From assembly GCF_001761325.1 (NCBI RefSeq), contig NZ_CP017478.1:1757501-1821500 (forward strand): a stretch of 64,000 nt of DNA, read 5' to 3'. The stretch is from Urechidicola croceus. Lineage in GTDB: Bacteria; Bacteroidota; Bacteroidia; Flavobacteriales; Flavobacteriaceae. This document shows positions 44,230-53,035 of the stretch, piece after piece. Every line of letters starts with the position of its first letter. Positions within the stretch are counted from its first letter, which is position 1. The position numbers were made by a program, and so were the translations under genes. The notes beneath the pieces were generated by a model. The model did not search any database. It saw nothing but the letters and a program-made list of their open reading frames with translations, and was not told where the DNA came from.

Positions 44230-46410
44230 TTATTCTGAATCTTTTACTTTAATATCTGTTCCCAATCTTTGTAAATACGCAATCATTGCTGTTATTTCAC
44301 GTTCGCTTATTGGTGTAAATTCTTCACCATTGGCAATAGCTGTCTTCTTATCTGCCTCATAGTTCTCAACAAATGTTGGATCTTGATATAAGTTCTCCTC
44401 TATTTTAGCAGATTGTTCTTTTATTGAATTTTGAGCATTCTCAATATCTTCATCCGTATATGGAACACCTAAATTTACCATCACTCTCATTTTATCTTCA
44501 ATTTCAGACACATCTAACTTGCTTGTAACAAGCCACTGGTATCTAGGCATGATTGAGCCAGGAGATGTACTCTGTGGATCATACATATGGTTTAAATGCC
44601 AACTATCAGAGTATTTTCCTCCAACACGATGTAAATCAGGCCCAGTACGTTTCGAACCCCATAAAAACGGATGATCATACACATATTCTCCCGCTTTTGA
44701 ATATTCGCCATAACGCTCTACTTCACTTCTGAAAGGACGAACCATTTGAGAATGACAACTTACACACCCTTCTCTGATATATAAATCTCTACCTTCTAAT
44801 TCTAGTGGTGTGTATGGTTTTACACTTGAGATTGTTGGAATATTTGATTTTATCAATATAGTCGGAATAATTTGAACTGCTCCTCCAATTAAAATGGCAA
44901 TCGTTGCAAATATTGTAAGTTTAATTGGCTTGCGCTCCAATACTCTATGCCAATGTTCACCTACTAAACGCCCTTTAACTATTCTTTGTAATGCTGGAGC
45001 TTCTGCCAATTCGTCTTCAACTTCATTCCCAGATTTTACAGTTCTATAAATATTATACAACATTACAAATGCTCCAAGAATATACATTGATCCTCCAATT
45101 GCTCGCATCCAATACATTGGAATAATCTGAGTAACCGTTTCTAAAAAATTTCCATATACCAGTCCTCCAAGCGGATTGAATTGTTTCCACATTGTTGCCT
45201 GAGTAAATCCTGCAACATACATTGGTAAAGCATACATAACAATACCCAGAGTTCCAATCCAAAAATGAACATTTGCCAATTTAATTGAATATAATTTTGT
45301 TTTAAACATTCTAGGGACTAACCAGTAAATCATACCAAATGTTAAAAACCCATTCCATGCCAAAGCTCCTACATGAACGTGAGCAATAATCCAATCTGTA
45401 AAATGAGCAATAGCATTAAAGTATTTTAATGATAACATTGGTCCTTCAAAAGTTGCCATTCCATAACCTGTAATGGCAACAACCATGAATTTTAAAACAG
45501 GATCTGTTCGGACTTTGTCCCAAGCACCACGAAGTGTCAACAATCCATTTATCATTCCTCCCCAAGATGGAGCAATTAACATTACTGAAAATGCAACACC
45601 AAGATTTTGTGCCCAATCAGGAAGTGCAGAATATAATAAGTGGTGTGGGCCTGCCCATATATAAATAAATATCAATGCCCAAAAGTGAATGATTGAAAGC
45701 CTATAAGAATATACTGGTCTATTAGCTGCTTTTGGCACAAAATAATACATCAATCCTAAAAATGGAGTTGTTAAGAAAAATGCTACTGCATTATGACCAT
45801 ACCACCATTGTACCAACGCATCTTGAACTCCAGCATATACAGAATAACTTTTCAACATATTTACTGGCCATTCGAAACTATTAAATATGTGTAATACTGC
45901 AACTGTCACAAATGTTGCTAAATAAAACCAAATTGCCACATACAGATGGCGTTCTCTACGTTTAATAAGTGTTCCAATTAAATTCACTCCAAATGCAACC
46001 CAAACTAATGCTATTGCAATATCAATTGGCCATTCAAGTTCTGCATATTCTTTGGTCGTAGTATAACCCAAGGGTAAAGTAATTGCTGCGGCAACAATTA
46101 TTGCCTGCCATCCCCAAAAATTGAACTTACTTAAAAAGTCACTATACATTCTTGCTTTAAGTAAACGTTGAGTGGAATAATAAACCCCTGCGTAGATTGC
46201 ATTTCCTACAAAAGCAAAAATAACTGCATTGGTGTGTAATGGTCGTAAACGGCCAAAACTTAACCAAGAAATTCCGCTAGTCACATTGGGAAATAGGAAC
46301 ATAAATGCTAAGAGTAAACCTACACTCATTCCTATAATTCCCCAAAAAATTGTAGCGTATAAAAACTTTTTTACAATCTTGTTGTCATAATAAAATTGTT
46401 GTACTTCCAT
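44230..46410 (-). CDS. ccoN: Fused cbb3 oxidase subunits I and II (CcoN-CcoO)
   Basis: The catalytic core of the high-affinity oxygen-reducing cbb3 oxidase. The 726-residue chain has the twelve-helix CcoN domain (residues 1-500), with haem and CuB histidines in RPLHTNAVIF, WYGHNAVAFFLTTPF, WAGPHHLLYSALP and HVHVGALAWN, and then a CcoO domain (about 515-726) with haem-binding CVSCHSQMVRPF and GPDLHRVGGKYSDSWH. The join is in frame with no internal stop; the same fusion is common in Bacteroidetes. It lies 5 bases after ccoS. Confidence 0.95.
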   Translation of the reverse strand: MEVQQFYYDNKIVKKFLYATIFWGIIGMSVGLLLAFMFLFPNVTSGISWLSFGRLRPLHTNAVIFAFVGNAIYAGVYYSTQRLLKARMYSDFLSKFNFWGWQAIIVAAAITLPLGYTTTKEYAELEWPIDIAIALVWVAFGVNLIGTLIKRRERHLYVAIWFYLATFVTVAVLHIFNSFEWPVNMLKSYSVYAGVQDALVQWWYGHNAVAFFLTTPFLGLMYYFVPKAANRPVYSYRLSIIHFWALIFIYIWAGPHHLLYSALPDWAQNLGVAFSVMLIAPSWGGMINGLLTLRGAWDKVRTDPVLKFMVVAITGYGMATFEGPMLSLKYFNAIAHFTDWIIAHVHVGALAWNGFLTFGMIYWLVPRMFKTKLYSIKLANVHFWIGTLGIVMYALPMYVAGFTQATMWKQFNPLGGLVYGNFLETVTQIIPMYWMRAIGGSMYILGAFVMLYNIYRTVKSGNEVEDELAEAPALQRIVKGRLVGEHWHRVLERKPIKLTIFATIAILIGGAVQIIPTILIKSNIPTISSVKPYTPLELEGRDLYIREGCVSCHSQMVRPFRSEVERYGEYSKAGEYVYDHPFLWGSKRTGPDLHRVGGKYSDSWHLNHMYDPQSTSPGSIMPRYQWLVTSKLDVSEIEDKMRVMVNLGVPYTDEDIENAQNSIKEQSAKIEENLYQDPTFVENYEADKKTAIANGEEFTPISEREITAMIAYLQRLGTDIKVKDSE

Positions 46411-46415
46411 AAAAA

Positions 46416-46607
46416 CTATGAATTTAATTTGGTGTTAGTTGTTGATTTAGTATGTTTTTTACTTTTTAATTCATCATCAAAAAGCATTCTTACAGATGGA
46501 GTATAAGAATCATCAAATTGCCCACTTTTTGCAGATTTTATAAAGGCAATTAAAAAAAATATTGCAAGTGATAAACTAATTGTAATTAAAATGTAGATGA
46601 CTCCCAT
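46416..46607 (-). CDS. ccoS: Cbb3 oxidase assembly protein CcoS
   Basis: A 63-residue single-span protein, MGVIYILITISLSLAIFFL then the cytosolic SAKSGQFDDSYTPSVRMLFDD typical of CcoS. It helps insert haem b and CuB into CcoN. It is the first gene of the cbb3 operon and is preceded by a TGAYnnnnRTCA-type promoter. Confidence 0.9.
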   Translation of the reverse strand: MGVIYILITISLSLAIFFLIAFIKSAKSGQFDDSYTPSVRMLFDDELKSKKHTKSTTNTKLNS

Positions 46608-46629
46608 TCGTTGCTTTTTGATTCAACAA

Positions 46630-46672
46630 CAAATTTAATTTGCAACCAGTTTTTAAAATATGATAAATATCA
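46630..46672 (-). promoter_or_regulatory. FNR-like box and -7 element of the cbb3 operon
   Basis: The dyad at 46661-46672 reads TGATATTTATCA on the minus strand. Exactly 23 bases later comes the -7 box TAAATTTG (46630-46637), a perfect TAnnTTTG. This places the dyad near -41, as in class II activation by CRP/FNR proteins. The leader to the ccoS ATG is about 17 bases. Confidence 0.8.
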
Positions 46673-46708
46673 TGAAGAGTTATTTTGATTGTTAAAATTA
46701 GATAGTTT

Positions 46709-47050
46709 TTAATTATTTATTACATGTTTGACTCTGCTTGCTTCATCATTCTTAGTCAATGTCAATCGAATAATACTATCTTCTTTTGCTTTTAAATCGT
46801 GAGCTACTTTTCCTTCTAAAGCAATAATATCTCCTTTTTCAAGATTTAATATTTTCTCGTTTACTCCAAAGGCTATATTTCCAATAACAATTTCAATTAC
46901 AATAGGAAAAGGTGTTTGATGTTTTTTCATAGAAACACCTTTTTTCATTACAATTCGTATTTCTTTAGTAAACGTGGTTTCAAGTAATACACTAATTACA
47001 GGTTTATTCTCATTGCATTCAATGTCTTTGTAGATAGATGCTGTTTTCAT
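46709..47050 (-). CDS. Small cupin-like protein
   Basis: A 113-residue soluble protein with the cupin double-strand pattern: a first motif region KKHQTPFPIVIEIVIG and a second NLEKGDIIALEGKVAHDL. One histidine of the usual metal set is seen in each motif, so metal binding is possible. It starts 2 bases after the truncated haemoglobin stop and belongs to the ccoI unit. The function is unknown; the context suggests NO, oxygen or copper stress. Confidence 0.75.
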   Translation of the reverse strand: MKTASIYKDIECNENKPVISVLLETTFTKEIRIVMKKGVSMKKHQTPFPIVIEIVIGNIAFGVNEKILNLEKGDIIALEGKVAHDLKAKEDSIIRLTLTKNDEASRVKHVINN

Positions 47051-47052
47051 AG

Positions 47053-47439
47053 TTATTCACGATTTTTATTGATAAATTCTAATTTCGTTTGAAAAATATG
47101 TGCAATAGATTTTGCACGAAGTTTAGTTGCATTTGCCATTTCTCCTTCAAATAATTCATCCATATTTTTATTAAAAAGTTGTATCCATCTATCAAAATGT
47201 GTTTTGTCAACAGGTAATGGAATATGCTTTAAAAATGGACTTCCTTTGTAATTTCCTTCAGCCAATAATATAGACCCCCAAAAATCATACATTCTTGGTA
47301 AATGCGTTTCCCAATTTACTTTTGAAAAATCATTAAAAATAGGTGATAATATTTCATCTTCATTCACTTTATTATAAAAAGAATCAACCATTAACTTAAT
47401 GTCTTCTCTAGTTGAAATATCATTTTTGGTTATGCTCAT
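47053..47439 (-). CDS. Group III truncated haemoglobin
   Basis: A 128-residue haem protein of the trHb group III type, with the proximal-histidine region THFDRWIQLF and the FYNKVNEDEILSPIF opening. The family binds oxygen or NO, often under low oxygen. It overlaps the ccoI stop by 4 bases and is followed by the cupin gene, so it is co-expressed with the copper ATPase. Its direct partner is unknown. Confidence 0.87.
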   Translation of the reverse strand: MSITKNDISTREDIKLMVDSFYNKVNEDEILSPIFNDFSKVNWETHLPRMYDFWGSILLAEGNYKGSPFLKHIPLPVDKTHFDRWIQLFNKNMDELFEGEMANATKLRAKSIAHIFQTKLEFINKNRE

Positions 47440-49817
47440 TTTTTTAATTTTTGTGAAATTAGATTAGTCATTATAGTTACAAAAATAACGATACTTATAG
47501 AACTTAATGGCATTAATATTGCTGCAACTATTGGTGTTAATCTTCCAGAAACGGCAAAATATAATCCAATGATATTATATAAGAATGATAAAACAAAACT
47601 AAGTTTGATAATAAACATTGATTGCTTTGCCAATTTTAAAAAAAGTGGAATCTTGTCAAACATTGAGGCATCAATTATTACATCACAAGCAGGAGAAAAT
47701 ACATTGATATTTTCAGAAACAGAAACTCCAACATTACTTTGCGCCAATGCACCTGAATCATTCAGTCCATCTCCAAACATCATTACTTGTTCATTTTTAG
47801 ATTGTTTTGAAGATATAAAACTTAATTTATCGTCAGGTTTTTGATTAAAAACAAACGCTGTATCTTTTGGTAATATTTTTTCTAAATATGGCTTTTCACC
47901 TTCATTATCACCTGACAAAATAGATAAATTATAATCTTTCGATAGATTTGAAAATACACTTAAAACTCCTTTTCGATATTGATTTTTAAAAACAAATTTC
48001 CCCTTGTAATTATTATTAATTTTAACATAAACAGCAGTTTCGTTTAGTTCGCTATTATCTGATGGATTAACATAACTTCGAGAACCAATTGTATAGGTGC
48101 TTCCTTGAATAATTGCTTTGACACCTTTTCCTAAAACTTCTTTAAAATTATTAATCTCTAATTTAGGGTTACCATCTAAATGTTCATATAGCATTCGGCT
48201 CAATGGATGATTAGAATTTCTTAGTATGGATTTTACATTTAATTTTTCTTCATCAGAAAGTCGATGTCCATTATATAAAACTTCTTGATGAAGTGTACTT
48301 GTAATAGTTCCTGTTTTATCAAAAACAAGACTATTAACTTTGGCCATTTGTTCAATGACTGAAGCATTTTTTAAATAAAATTTATACCTTCCAAAAATAC
48401 GCAACATATTACCTAAAGTAAAAGGCGCCGATAAAGCCAATGCACAAGGACATGCAATAATAAGAATAGCAGTAACAACATTTATGGCTGCTTTAGAATC
48501 AATAAACAGCCAATAGATTCCGGATATAAGTGCAATTAATAATATGGCAATCGTAAAATATTTACTGATGGAATCTGTGATGTTTTTGAAATTATTTTCT
48601 TTATCTTTTGTAAATATATCATTACTCCATAGTTGAGTAAGATAACTTTGCGAAACAGTTTTGATGGCTTCAATTTCAATAACACTAGATAGTTGTTTTC
48701 CTCCAGCAAAAATTTTATCTCCTGATTGCTTTGAAACAGGATTTGCTTCACCAGTAACAAAACTATAATCTATTAAAGCATCACCACTAATTATCACTCC
48801 ATCAATTGGAATTAATTCTTGGTTTCTTATCAATAATCTGTCACCTTTTTCTACATCGTGAATTTGAATAGATTCTTCTTTTTTATTACTGATTTTTGTG
48901 ACCGCAATTGGAAAATAGGATTTGTAATCTCTTTCAAATGACAAGTAATTATATGTACGTTGTTGAAAAAATTTACCTATCAATAAGAAAAAAACTAATC
49001 CAGACAAACTATCAAAATAGCCTTGACCTGTTTGTGATACAATTTCATAAGTACTTCTCATAAACAATACAAATATTCCTAAAGAAATAGGAACATCAAT
49101 ATTTAAAATTCCTTTTCTCAATCCTTTTATTGCACTTGAGAAATAATCTCTGGCTGAATAGAAAACAACAGGAATACTTAAAATGAATAAGATCCATCTG
49201 AAAAATGGTTTGTATTGATTGAGCCAAAATTCATCAACTTCAAAATATTCTGGAAATGAAATAAACATACTGTTTCCGAATACAAATCCTGCAACTGCAA
49301 CTTTGAATAATAATGAATTATCTATTTTCTTAAGTTTACCACTTTCAGCATCTTCTAAACTGATGTATGGTTCATAACTTATAGAACTCAGTAATTCTAC
49401 AATTGATTTTAAATCTGTTTTGACTTTATCATAAACAATTCTAACTGTTTTTTGGGGAAAATTAACTTGAGATGAAGAAATCCCTTTATCAAGTCTTTGT
49501 AAATTTTCTAGCACCCAAATACAAGAACTGCAATGTATATATGGAATATGAAGTGTAATAATTGCTGTTGTGCCATCATCAAATTCGAGTAATTTTTCAA
49601 CTACTTTTTCATTGGTCAAATAATCATATTTGCCTTTTATTTCCTCAGGGATTTTTCCGGGAGAACTTTCTAAATCATAATAGCAGGTAAGTTCATTTTC
49701 ATTAAGAATTTCATATACGGTTTTACAACCATTGCAACAAAAAGTCTTTTCATTAAAAATGATTGTTTGCAATTGATTACTCTCAGTTCCGCAATGAAAA
49801 CATGTATTCTTACTCAT
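47436..49817 (-). CDS. ccoI: Copper-translocating P-type ATPase CcoI
   Basis: Exports copper across the membrane for cbb3 oxidase assembly. The 793 residues begin with a cysteine-rich metal-binding segment (CFHCGTES, FCCNGCKTVYEIL), then an HMA domain with HCSSCIWVLENL (about residue 95), several membrane helices, the channel motif CPCALALSAP, and the phosphorylation motif DKTGTITS. The ATP-binding GDGLNDSGALA is present. It is the first gene of a unit with the truncated haemoglobin and cupin. Confidence 0.93.
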   Translation of the reverse strand: MSKNTCFHCGTESNQLQTIIFNEKTFCCNGCKTVYEILNENELTCYYDLESSPGKIPEEIKGKYDYLTNEKVVEKLLEFDDGTTAIITLHIPYIHCSSCIWVLENLQRLDKGISSSQVNFPQKTVRIVYDKVKTDLKSIVELLSSISYEPYISLEDAESGKLKKIDNSLLFKVAVAGFVFGNSMFISFPEYFEVDEFWLNQYKPFFRWILFILSIPVVFYSARDYFSSAIKGLRKGILNIDVPISLGIFVLFMRSTYEIVSQTGQGYFDSLSGLVFFLLIGKFFQQRTYNYLSFERDYKSYFPIAVTKISNKKEESIQIHDVEKGDRLLIRNQELIPIDGVIISGDALIDYSFVTGEANPVSKQSGDKIFAGGKQLSSVIEIEAIKTVSQSYLTQLWSNDIFTKDKENNFKNITDSISKYFTIAILLIALISGIYWLFIDSKAAINVVTAILIIACPCALALSAPFTLGNMLRIFGRYKFYLKNASVIEQMAKVNSLVFDKTGTITSTLHQEVLYNGHRLSDEEKLNVKSILRNSNHPLSRMLYEHLDGNPKLEINNFKEVLGKGVKAIIQGSTYTIGSRSYVNPSDNSELNETAVYVKINNNYKGKFVFKNQYRKGVLSVFSNLSKDYNLSILSGDNEGEKPYLEKILPKDTAFVFNQKPDDKLSFISSKQSKNEQVMMFGDGLNDSGALAQSNVGVSVSENINVFSPACDVIIDASMFDKIPLFLKLAKQSMFIIKLSFVLSFLYNIIGLYFAVSGRLTPIVAAILMPLSSISIVIFVTIMTNLISQKLKK

Positions 49818-49833
49818 TTAAAATATTTAAATA

Positions 49834-49876
49834 CAAAGATTTTAAAATAGTAAGAATTTAAATATGACTTAAATCA
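49834..49876 (-). promoter_or_regulatory. FNR-like box and -7 element of the ccoI unit
   Basis: The dyad at 49865-49876 reads TGATTTAAGTCA on the minus strand, followed after 23 bases by AATCTTTG (49834-49841), one mismatch to TAnnTTTG. Leader to the ccoI ATG is about 16 bases. Confidence 0.75.
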
Positions 49877-49903
49877 TGTAATAAATTTTAAACTTTTAAT
49901 CAA

Positions 49904-50563
49904 TTATGATTCAAGTTCTTCAGAAGTATTTTTTTTATTAATTAACTGTTGTTCTTCTAATGCATACATCACCAAATTAACATAATCTTTAACTGTTTCT
50001 TTAACAGATGATGGATCAACGACGTCAATATATCCTTTCCATATTAGTTCTCTATCTTCTGTTGCACAAATACAATATAATGAAGTTTCTGCATGATATA
50101 CAGCGTATTGCTCATAATATTCTGGGTTATAATAAATATCTTGATACATATAATATTCATCCTTAAAATTTCTATCAAGATTTTTCTCATCTTCATAAGA
50201 TTGATTAAATGCTATTCGGTCTTCAACACCTATTACTTTAGTTAACAATATTGCATCAAATCCATCTTCGATTAGTTGATCTTCAACCTTAGCCAATTCT
50301 GATGGTGATTTTTCGTCAAATGTAAATTCGTCATCCAAAATATCTATACTCATAACTGCATCTATCCCTCTTAATTCGTATTCATTTTTTAAACGTTTTT
50401 CATATTCCTTTCTTGCTTTTTTATTTGAAGTAATACCAACTATTAAAATTTTACTAGTTTCAAAAATATTTATATCTGGGTTTTTCCAATTGTCAACCAA
50501 CTGAGTAGTTGTACAACTTGAAAACATGGCTAACAATATTATTAAAAAAAACAACCTTTTCAT
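49904..50563 (-). CDS. Conserved lipoprotein (DUF4136-like)
   Basis: A 219-residue lipoprotein (MKRLFFLIILLAMFSSC) with the opening TTTQLVDNWKNPD that is frequent in a family of small envelope proteins in Bacteroidetes. The mature part has an alpha/beta pattern (SKILIVGITSNKKARKEYEKRL, FDAILLTKVIG) and a tyrosine-rich middle. The function is unknown. It lies 14 bases after the 142-codon gene and probably shares its transcript. Confidence 0.65.
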   Translation of the reverse strand: MKRLFFLIILLAMFSSCTTTQLVDNWKNPDINIFETSKILIVGITSNKKARKEYEKRLKNEYELRGIDAVMSIDILDDEFTFDEKSPSELAKVEDQLIEDGFDAILLTKVIGVEDRIAFNQSYEDEKNLDRNFKDEYYMYQDIYYNPEYYEQYAVYHAETSLYCICATEDRELIWKGYIDVVDPSSVKETVKDYVNLVMYALEEQQLINKKNTSEELES

Positions 50564-50577
50564 CTTATGAATTTTAT

Positions 50578-51006
50578 TTATTGTTTAAGTATTCTTTTTG
50601 GTTTTTCACTCCTCATGATGTTTTTAATCATCTCAAAAATTTGCTTTTTTACTACTTTATAATTTTTCAAATAGTTCTCTAAATCATTGATTATTTGCCC
50701 ATGAAATTTTCGATACTTTTTTTCTTCTTCTGGCTGATAAACTCCATCAACCATAATATGAAGTTCATTTTCATGATTAATAACAGAATTAAATAGCCCC
50801 TCTATTTCACTTTGTAAATTACCCAATGTACTTATCAAGTTTTGATTACCAGAAAATTTTTCTGAATTGACAAGTTGAAGTGTATAGTTTTTAATCAATT
50901 CATCCAAAAATTGCTGTTCAATCTTAATAAAACTTAATTCAGAAAGCCATTGTTTAGATTGAGAATGCATTTCTTCTCCTGTTAACCATTCAATATATTT
51001 CATCAT
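50578..51006 (-). CDS. Helical hypothetical protein
   Basis: I do not recognise this 142-residue protein. It is almost entirely predicted helix, with two amphipathic stretches (about residues 20-75 and 95-135) and a basic C-terminus (NIMRSEKPKRILKQ). It follows the hsp20 terminator and precedes the lipoprotein gene. No good promoter of its own is visible, so partial readthrough from hsp20 is possible. Confidence 0.6.
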   Translation of the reverse strand: MMKYIEWLTGEEMHSQSKQWLSELSFIKIEQQFLDELIKNYTLQLVNSEKFSGNQNLISTLGNLQSEIEGLFNSVINHENELHIMVDGVYQPEEEKKYRKFHGQIINDLENYLKNYKVVKKQIFEMIKNIMRSEKPKRILKQ

Positions 51007-51039
51007 TTCAACATTTTAATTCAAAAAAAGTTATTTCAT

Positions 51040-51082
51040 AAAAAAAGCAGAAAGTGAACCCAGGAAAATATCACTTTCTGCT
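51040..51082 (-). terminator. Intrinsic terminator after hsp20
   Basis: A 12-bp perfect stem (51046-51057 with 51071-51082) with a 13-base loop is followed on the minus strand by a run of six T. It ends about 10 bases after the hsp20 stop. Confidence 0.85.
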
Positions 51083-51091
51083 ACATAAAAA

Positions 51092-51565
51092 TCACTCAAC
51101 TTCAATAAGTTTTGCAGCTTCTTTTTTAACCTCTTCGATTTTATCTAATTTCAAACATAAGATTCCATTTTTATAAGTTGCCTTAACTTCGGAATTAGAG
51201 TCTATACTTTTTGGTAATTTTAATGATCTTTTGAAAGAATTGTAACTAAACTCTTTTCTTGAATAGTCTTCTTTCTCTTCTTTCTCTTCAGTGCTTTTTT
51301 CTCCAGAAACATTTAATATATTTTCATCTATAGAAATTTTAAAATCTTTTTTAGAAAAACCTGGAGCAGCAAATTCAATTTCGAAATTTTTATCATTTTC
51401 TTTAATGTTCATTGCAGGCATTAAACTATCTTCTGTAAAGAAATCATCATTAAAAAAATTATCGGAATTTAAAAAATTCGCCAAATCGTTTGAACCCCAA
51501 GGAAATAATCTATTATTCCAAGTAGAAAGCAATCTACTTCTGTTGTTAAATTTCATTAGTGACAT
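51092..51565 (-). CDS. Small heat-shock protein, Hsp20 family
   Basis: A 157-residue alpha-crystallin-type chaperone. The N-terminal arm (residues 1-45, phenylalanine- and asparagine-rich) is followed by the crystallin domain (AAPGFSKKDFKISIDENIL, YNSFKRSLKLP, ATYKNGILCLKLD). It binds unfolding proteins without ATP. It is a single-gene unit with an FNR-like promoter in front and a terminator behind, so it seems tied to low-oxygen or stasis conditions, not only heat. Confidence 0.93.
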   Translation of the reverse strand: MSLMKFNNRSRLLSTWNNRLFPWGSNDLANFLNSDNFFNDDFFTEDSLMPAMNIKENDKNFEIEFAAPGFSKKDFKISIDENILNVSGEKSTEEKEEKEDYSRKEFSYNSFKRSLKLPKSIDSNSEVKATYKNGILCLKLDKIEEVKKEAAKLIEVE

Positions 51566-51602
51566 AGTATTATTTTTTATGAGTTAAACTTAAATTATAG
51601 TA

Positions 51603-51645
51603 CTAAATTAGTATTGAAACGACTCATATAAAATGATAAATATCA
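51603..51645 (-). promoter_or_regulatory. FNR-like box and -7 element of hsp20
   Basis: The dyad at 51634-51645 reads TGATATTTATCA on the minus strand, followed after exactly 23 bases by TAATTTAG (51603-51610). The box is identical in sequence to that before ccoS. Leader to the ATG is about 30 bases. Confidence 0.78.
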
Positions 51646-51650
51646 GTTTT

Positions 51651-53024
51651 TCAAACATTTAACACAACCGAATCAAATAGTTTTGGAATACTCACATTCC
51701 AGTTATATATATCTTTTATTTTAACTCTTAAAGTGTTTGATGCTGTAGGCTCTCCATGAACCAAAAAAACGTTTTCGGGTGTGTTCTTAATAGTACTTAA
51801 CCAATTTATTAAACCTTTTTGATCGGCATGTGCAGATAAACTTTCAATACTTTTAACTGTAGCTTTTACTGGGAAATATCGACCAAAAAACTTCAACTCG
51901 TGGGCACCATCTTGTAATTGCCTACCTCTTGTACCTTCGGCTTGATAACCAACTAAAAGTACCGTAGTAGAAGGTTCATCAATCATTTGTTTTAAGTAGG
52001 TCAAAACCCTACCTCCTGTAACCATTCCACTTCCTGCAATAATAATTTTAGATCTTGGGTCATCAATTGTTTCCCATGTTTCTCTATATGACTGCACAAT
52101 AGTTACATGATTACACATAGCCTTATACTCGCCATCCGAAAGTTTATGCCATTTAGGAAATCTCCAAAAAACATCTAAAACATTATTCCCCATTGGACTA
52201 TCAACAAAAATTGGAATATTTGGAATTTTATTTTTATCATATAATTTCCAAAGAACATACATCAATGTTTGTAATCGTTCAACTGCAAAACTTGGGATTA
52301 TCAAATTTCCTTTTTTATGAATAGTATCCTTAATAATAGTTGATAAAACTTGTTCTATGTTTTCTTTAGGATGTAATTTATTACCATATGTACTTTCTAA
52401 AAACAAGTAATCTGCCCACTCTGGGCTTTTTGGGTCATTCAATAAAAAATCACTTTGGCGTCCTATATCACCAGAAAACACATATCTTTTTCCATCAATA
52501 TCCAACTCAATAAATGTTGCTCCAATAATATGTCCGTTGTATTGAAATCTAAATGAAATTCTATCTGATACCGATATCCACTTATCTTCCAATTCAACCT
52601 CAAATAAGGAAATAATTTCCTCTGCTTCTTTAATTGTATAATATGGTTTTGCTGGACTGTGTTTAGTATACTTTTCCTTATTGGCTTTTTCTGCCTCTTC
52701 TTCATGAATTTTGGCACTATCTTTAAGGATAATTTCTGCGATTGCAAGTGTTGGTGCTGTTCCTATTATTTTCCCTTTAAATCCTTGCTTTAAAAGCCTC
52801 GGTAAATAACCAACATGATCTAAGTGTCCATGGGTTAATAAAACCATATCAATTTTAGAAACATTGGTTGGTAAATCATGCCAATTCAATTCTCGCAATT
52901 CTTTTAAACCCTGAAACATTCCACAATCAACTAAAATTATTTTGTCGAATACTTCAACTAAATACTTAGACCCAGTTACTACACCTGACGCTCCAAAAAA
53001 ATGAATTTTGACACTTTTTTTCAT
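51651..53024 (-). CDS. Beta-CASP metallo-beta-lactamase RNA nuclease-like protein
   Basis: A 457-residue MBL-fold protein of the beta-CASP group. Metal motifs are VLLTHGHLDHVGYLPRL (about residue 60) and FSGDIGR; the beta-CASP signature is in IPSFAVERLQTLMY and GYQAEGTRGRQL, and the C-terminal RMMBL block is SLSAHADQKGLINW with VHGEP. Most relatives act on RNA as endo- or exonucleases; a precise target is unknown. It is the last gene of a unit usp, 137-codon gene, ATP-cone protein, MBL. Confidence 0.9.
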   Translation of the reverse strand: MKKSVKIHFFGASGVVTGSKYLVEVFDKIILVDCGMFQGLKELRELNWHDLPTNVSKIDMVLLTHGHLDHVGYLPRLLKQGFKGKIIGTAPTLAIAEIILKDSAKIHEEEAEKANKEKYTKHSPAKPYYTIKEAEEIISLFEVELEDKWISVSDRISFRFQYNGHIIGATFIELDIDGKRYVFSGDIGRQSDFLLNDPKSPEWADYLFLESTYGNKLHPKENIEQVLSTIIKDTIHKKGNLIIPSFAVERLQTLMYVLWKLYDKNKIPNIPIFVDSPMGNNVLDVFWRFPKWHKLSDGEYKAMCNHVTIVQSYRETWETIDDPRSKIIIAGSGMVTGGRVLTYLKQMIDEPSTTVLLVGYQAEGTRGRQLQDGAHELKFFGRYFPVKATVKSIESLSAHADQKGLINWLSTIKNTPENVFLVHGEPTASNTLRVKIKDIYNWNVSIPKLFDSVVLNV

Positions 53025-53035
53025 TCTTACTTAAC

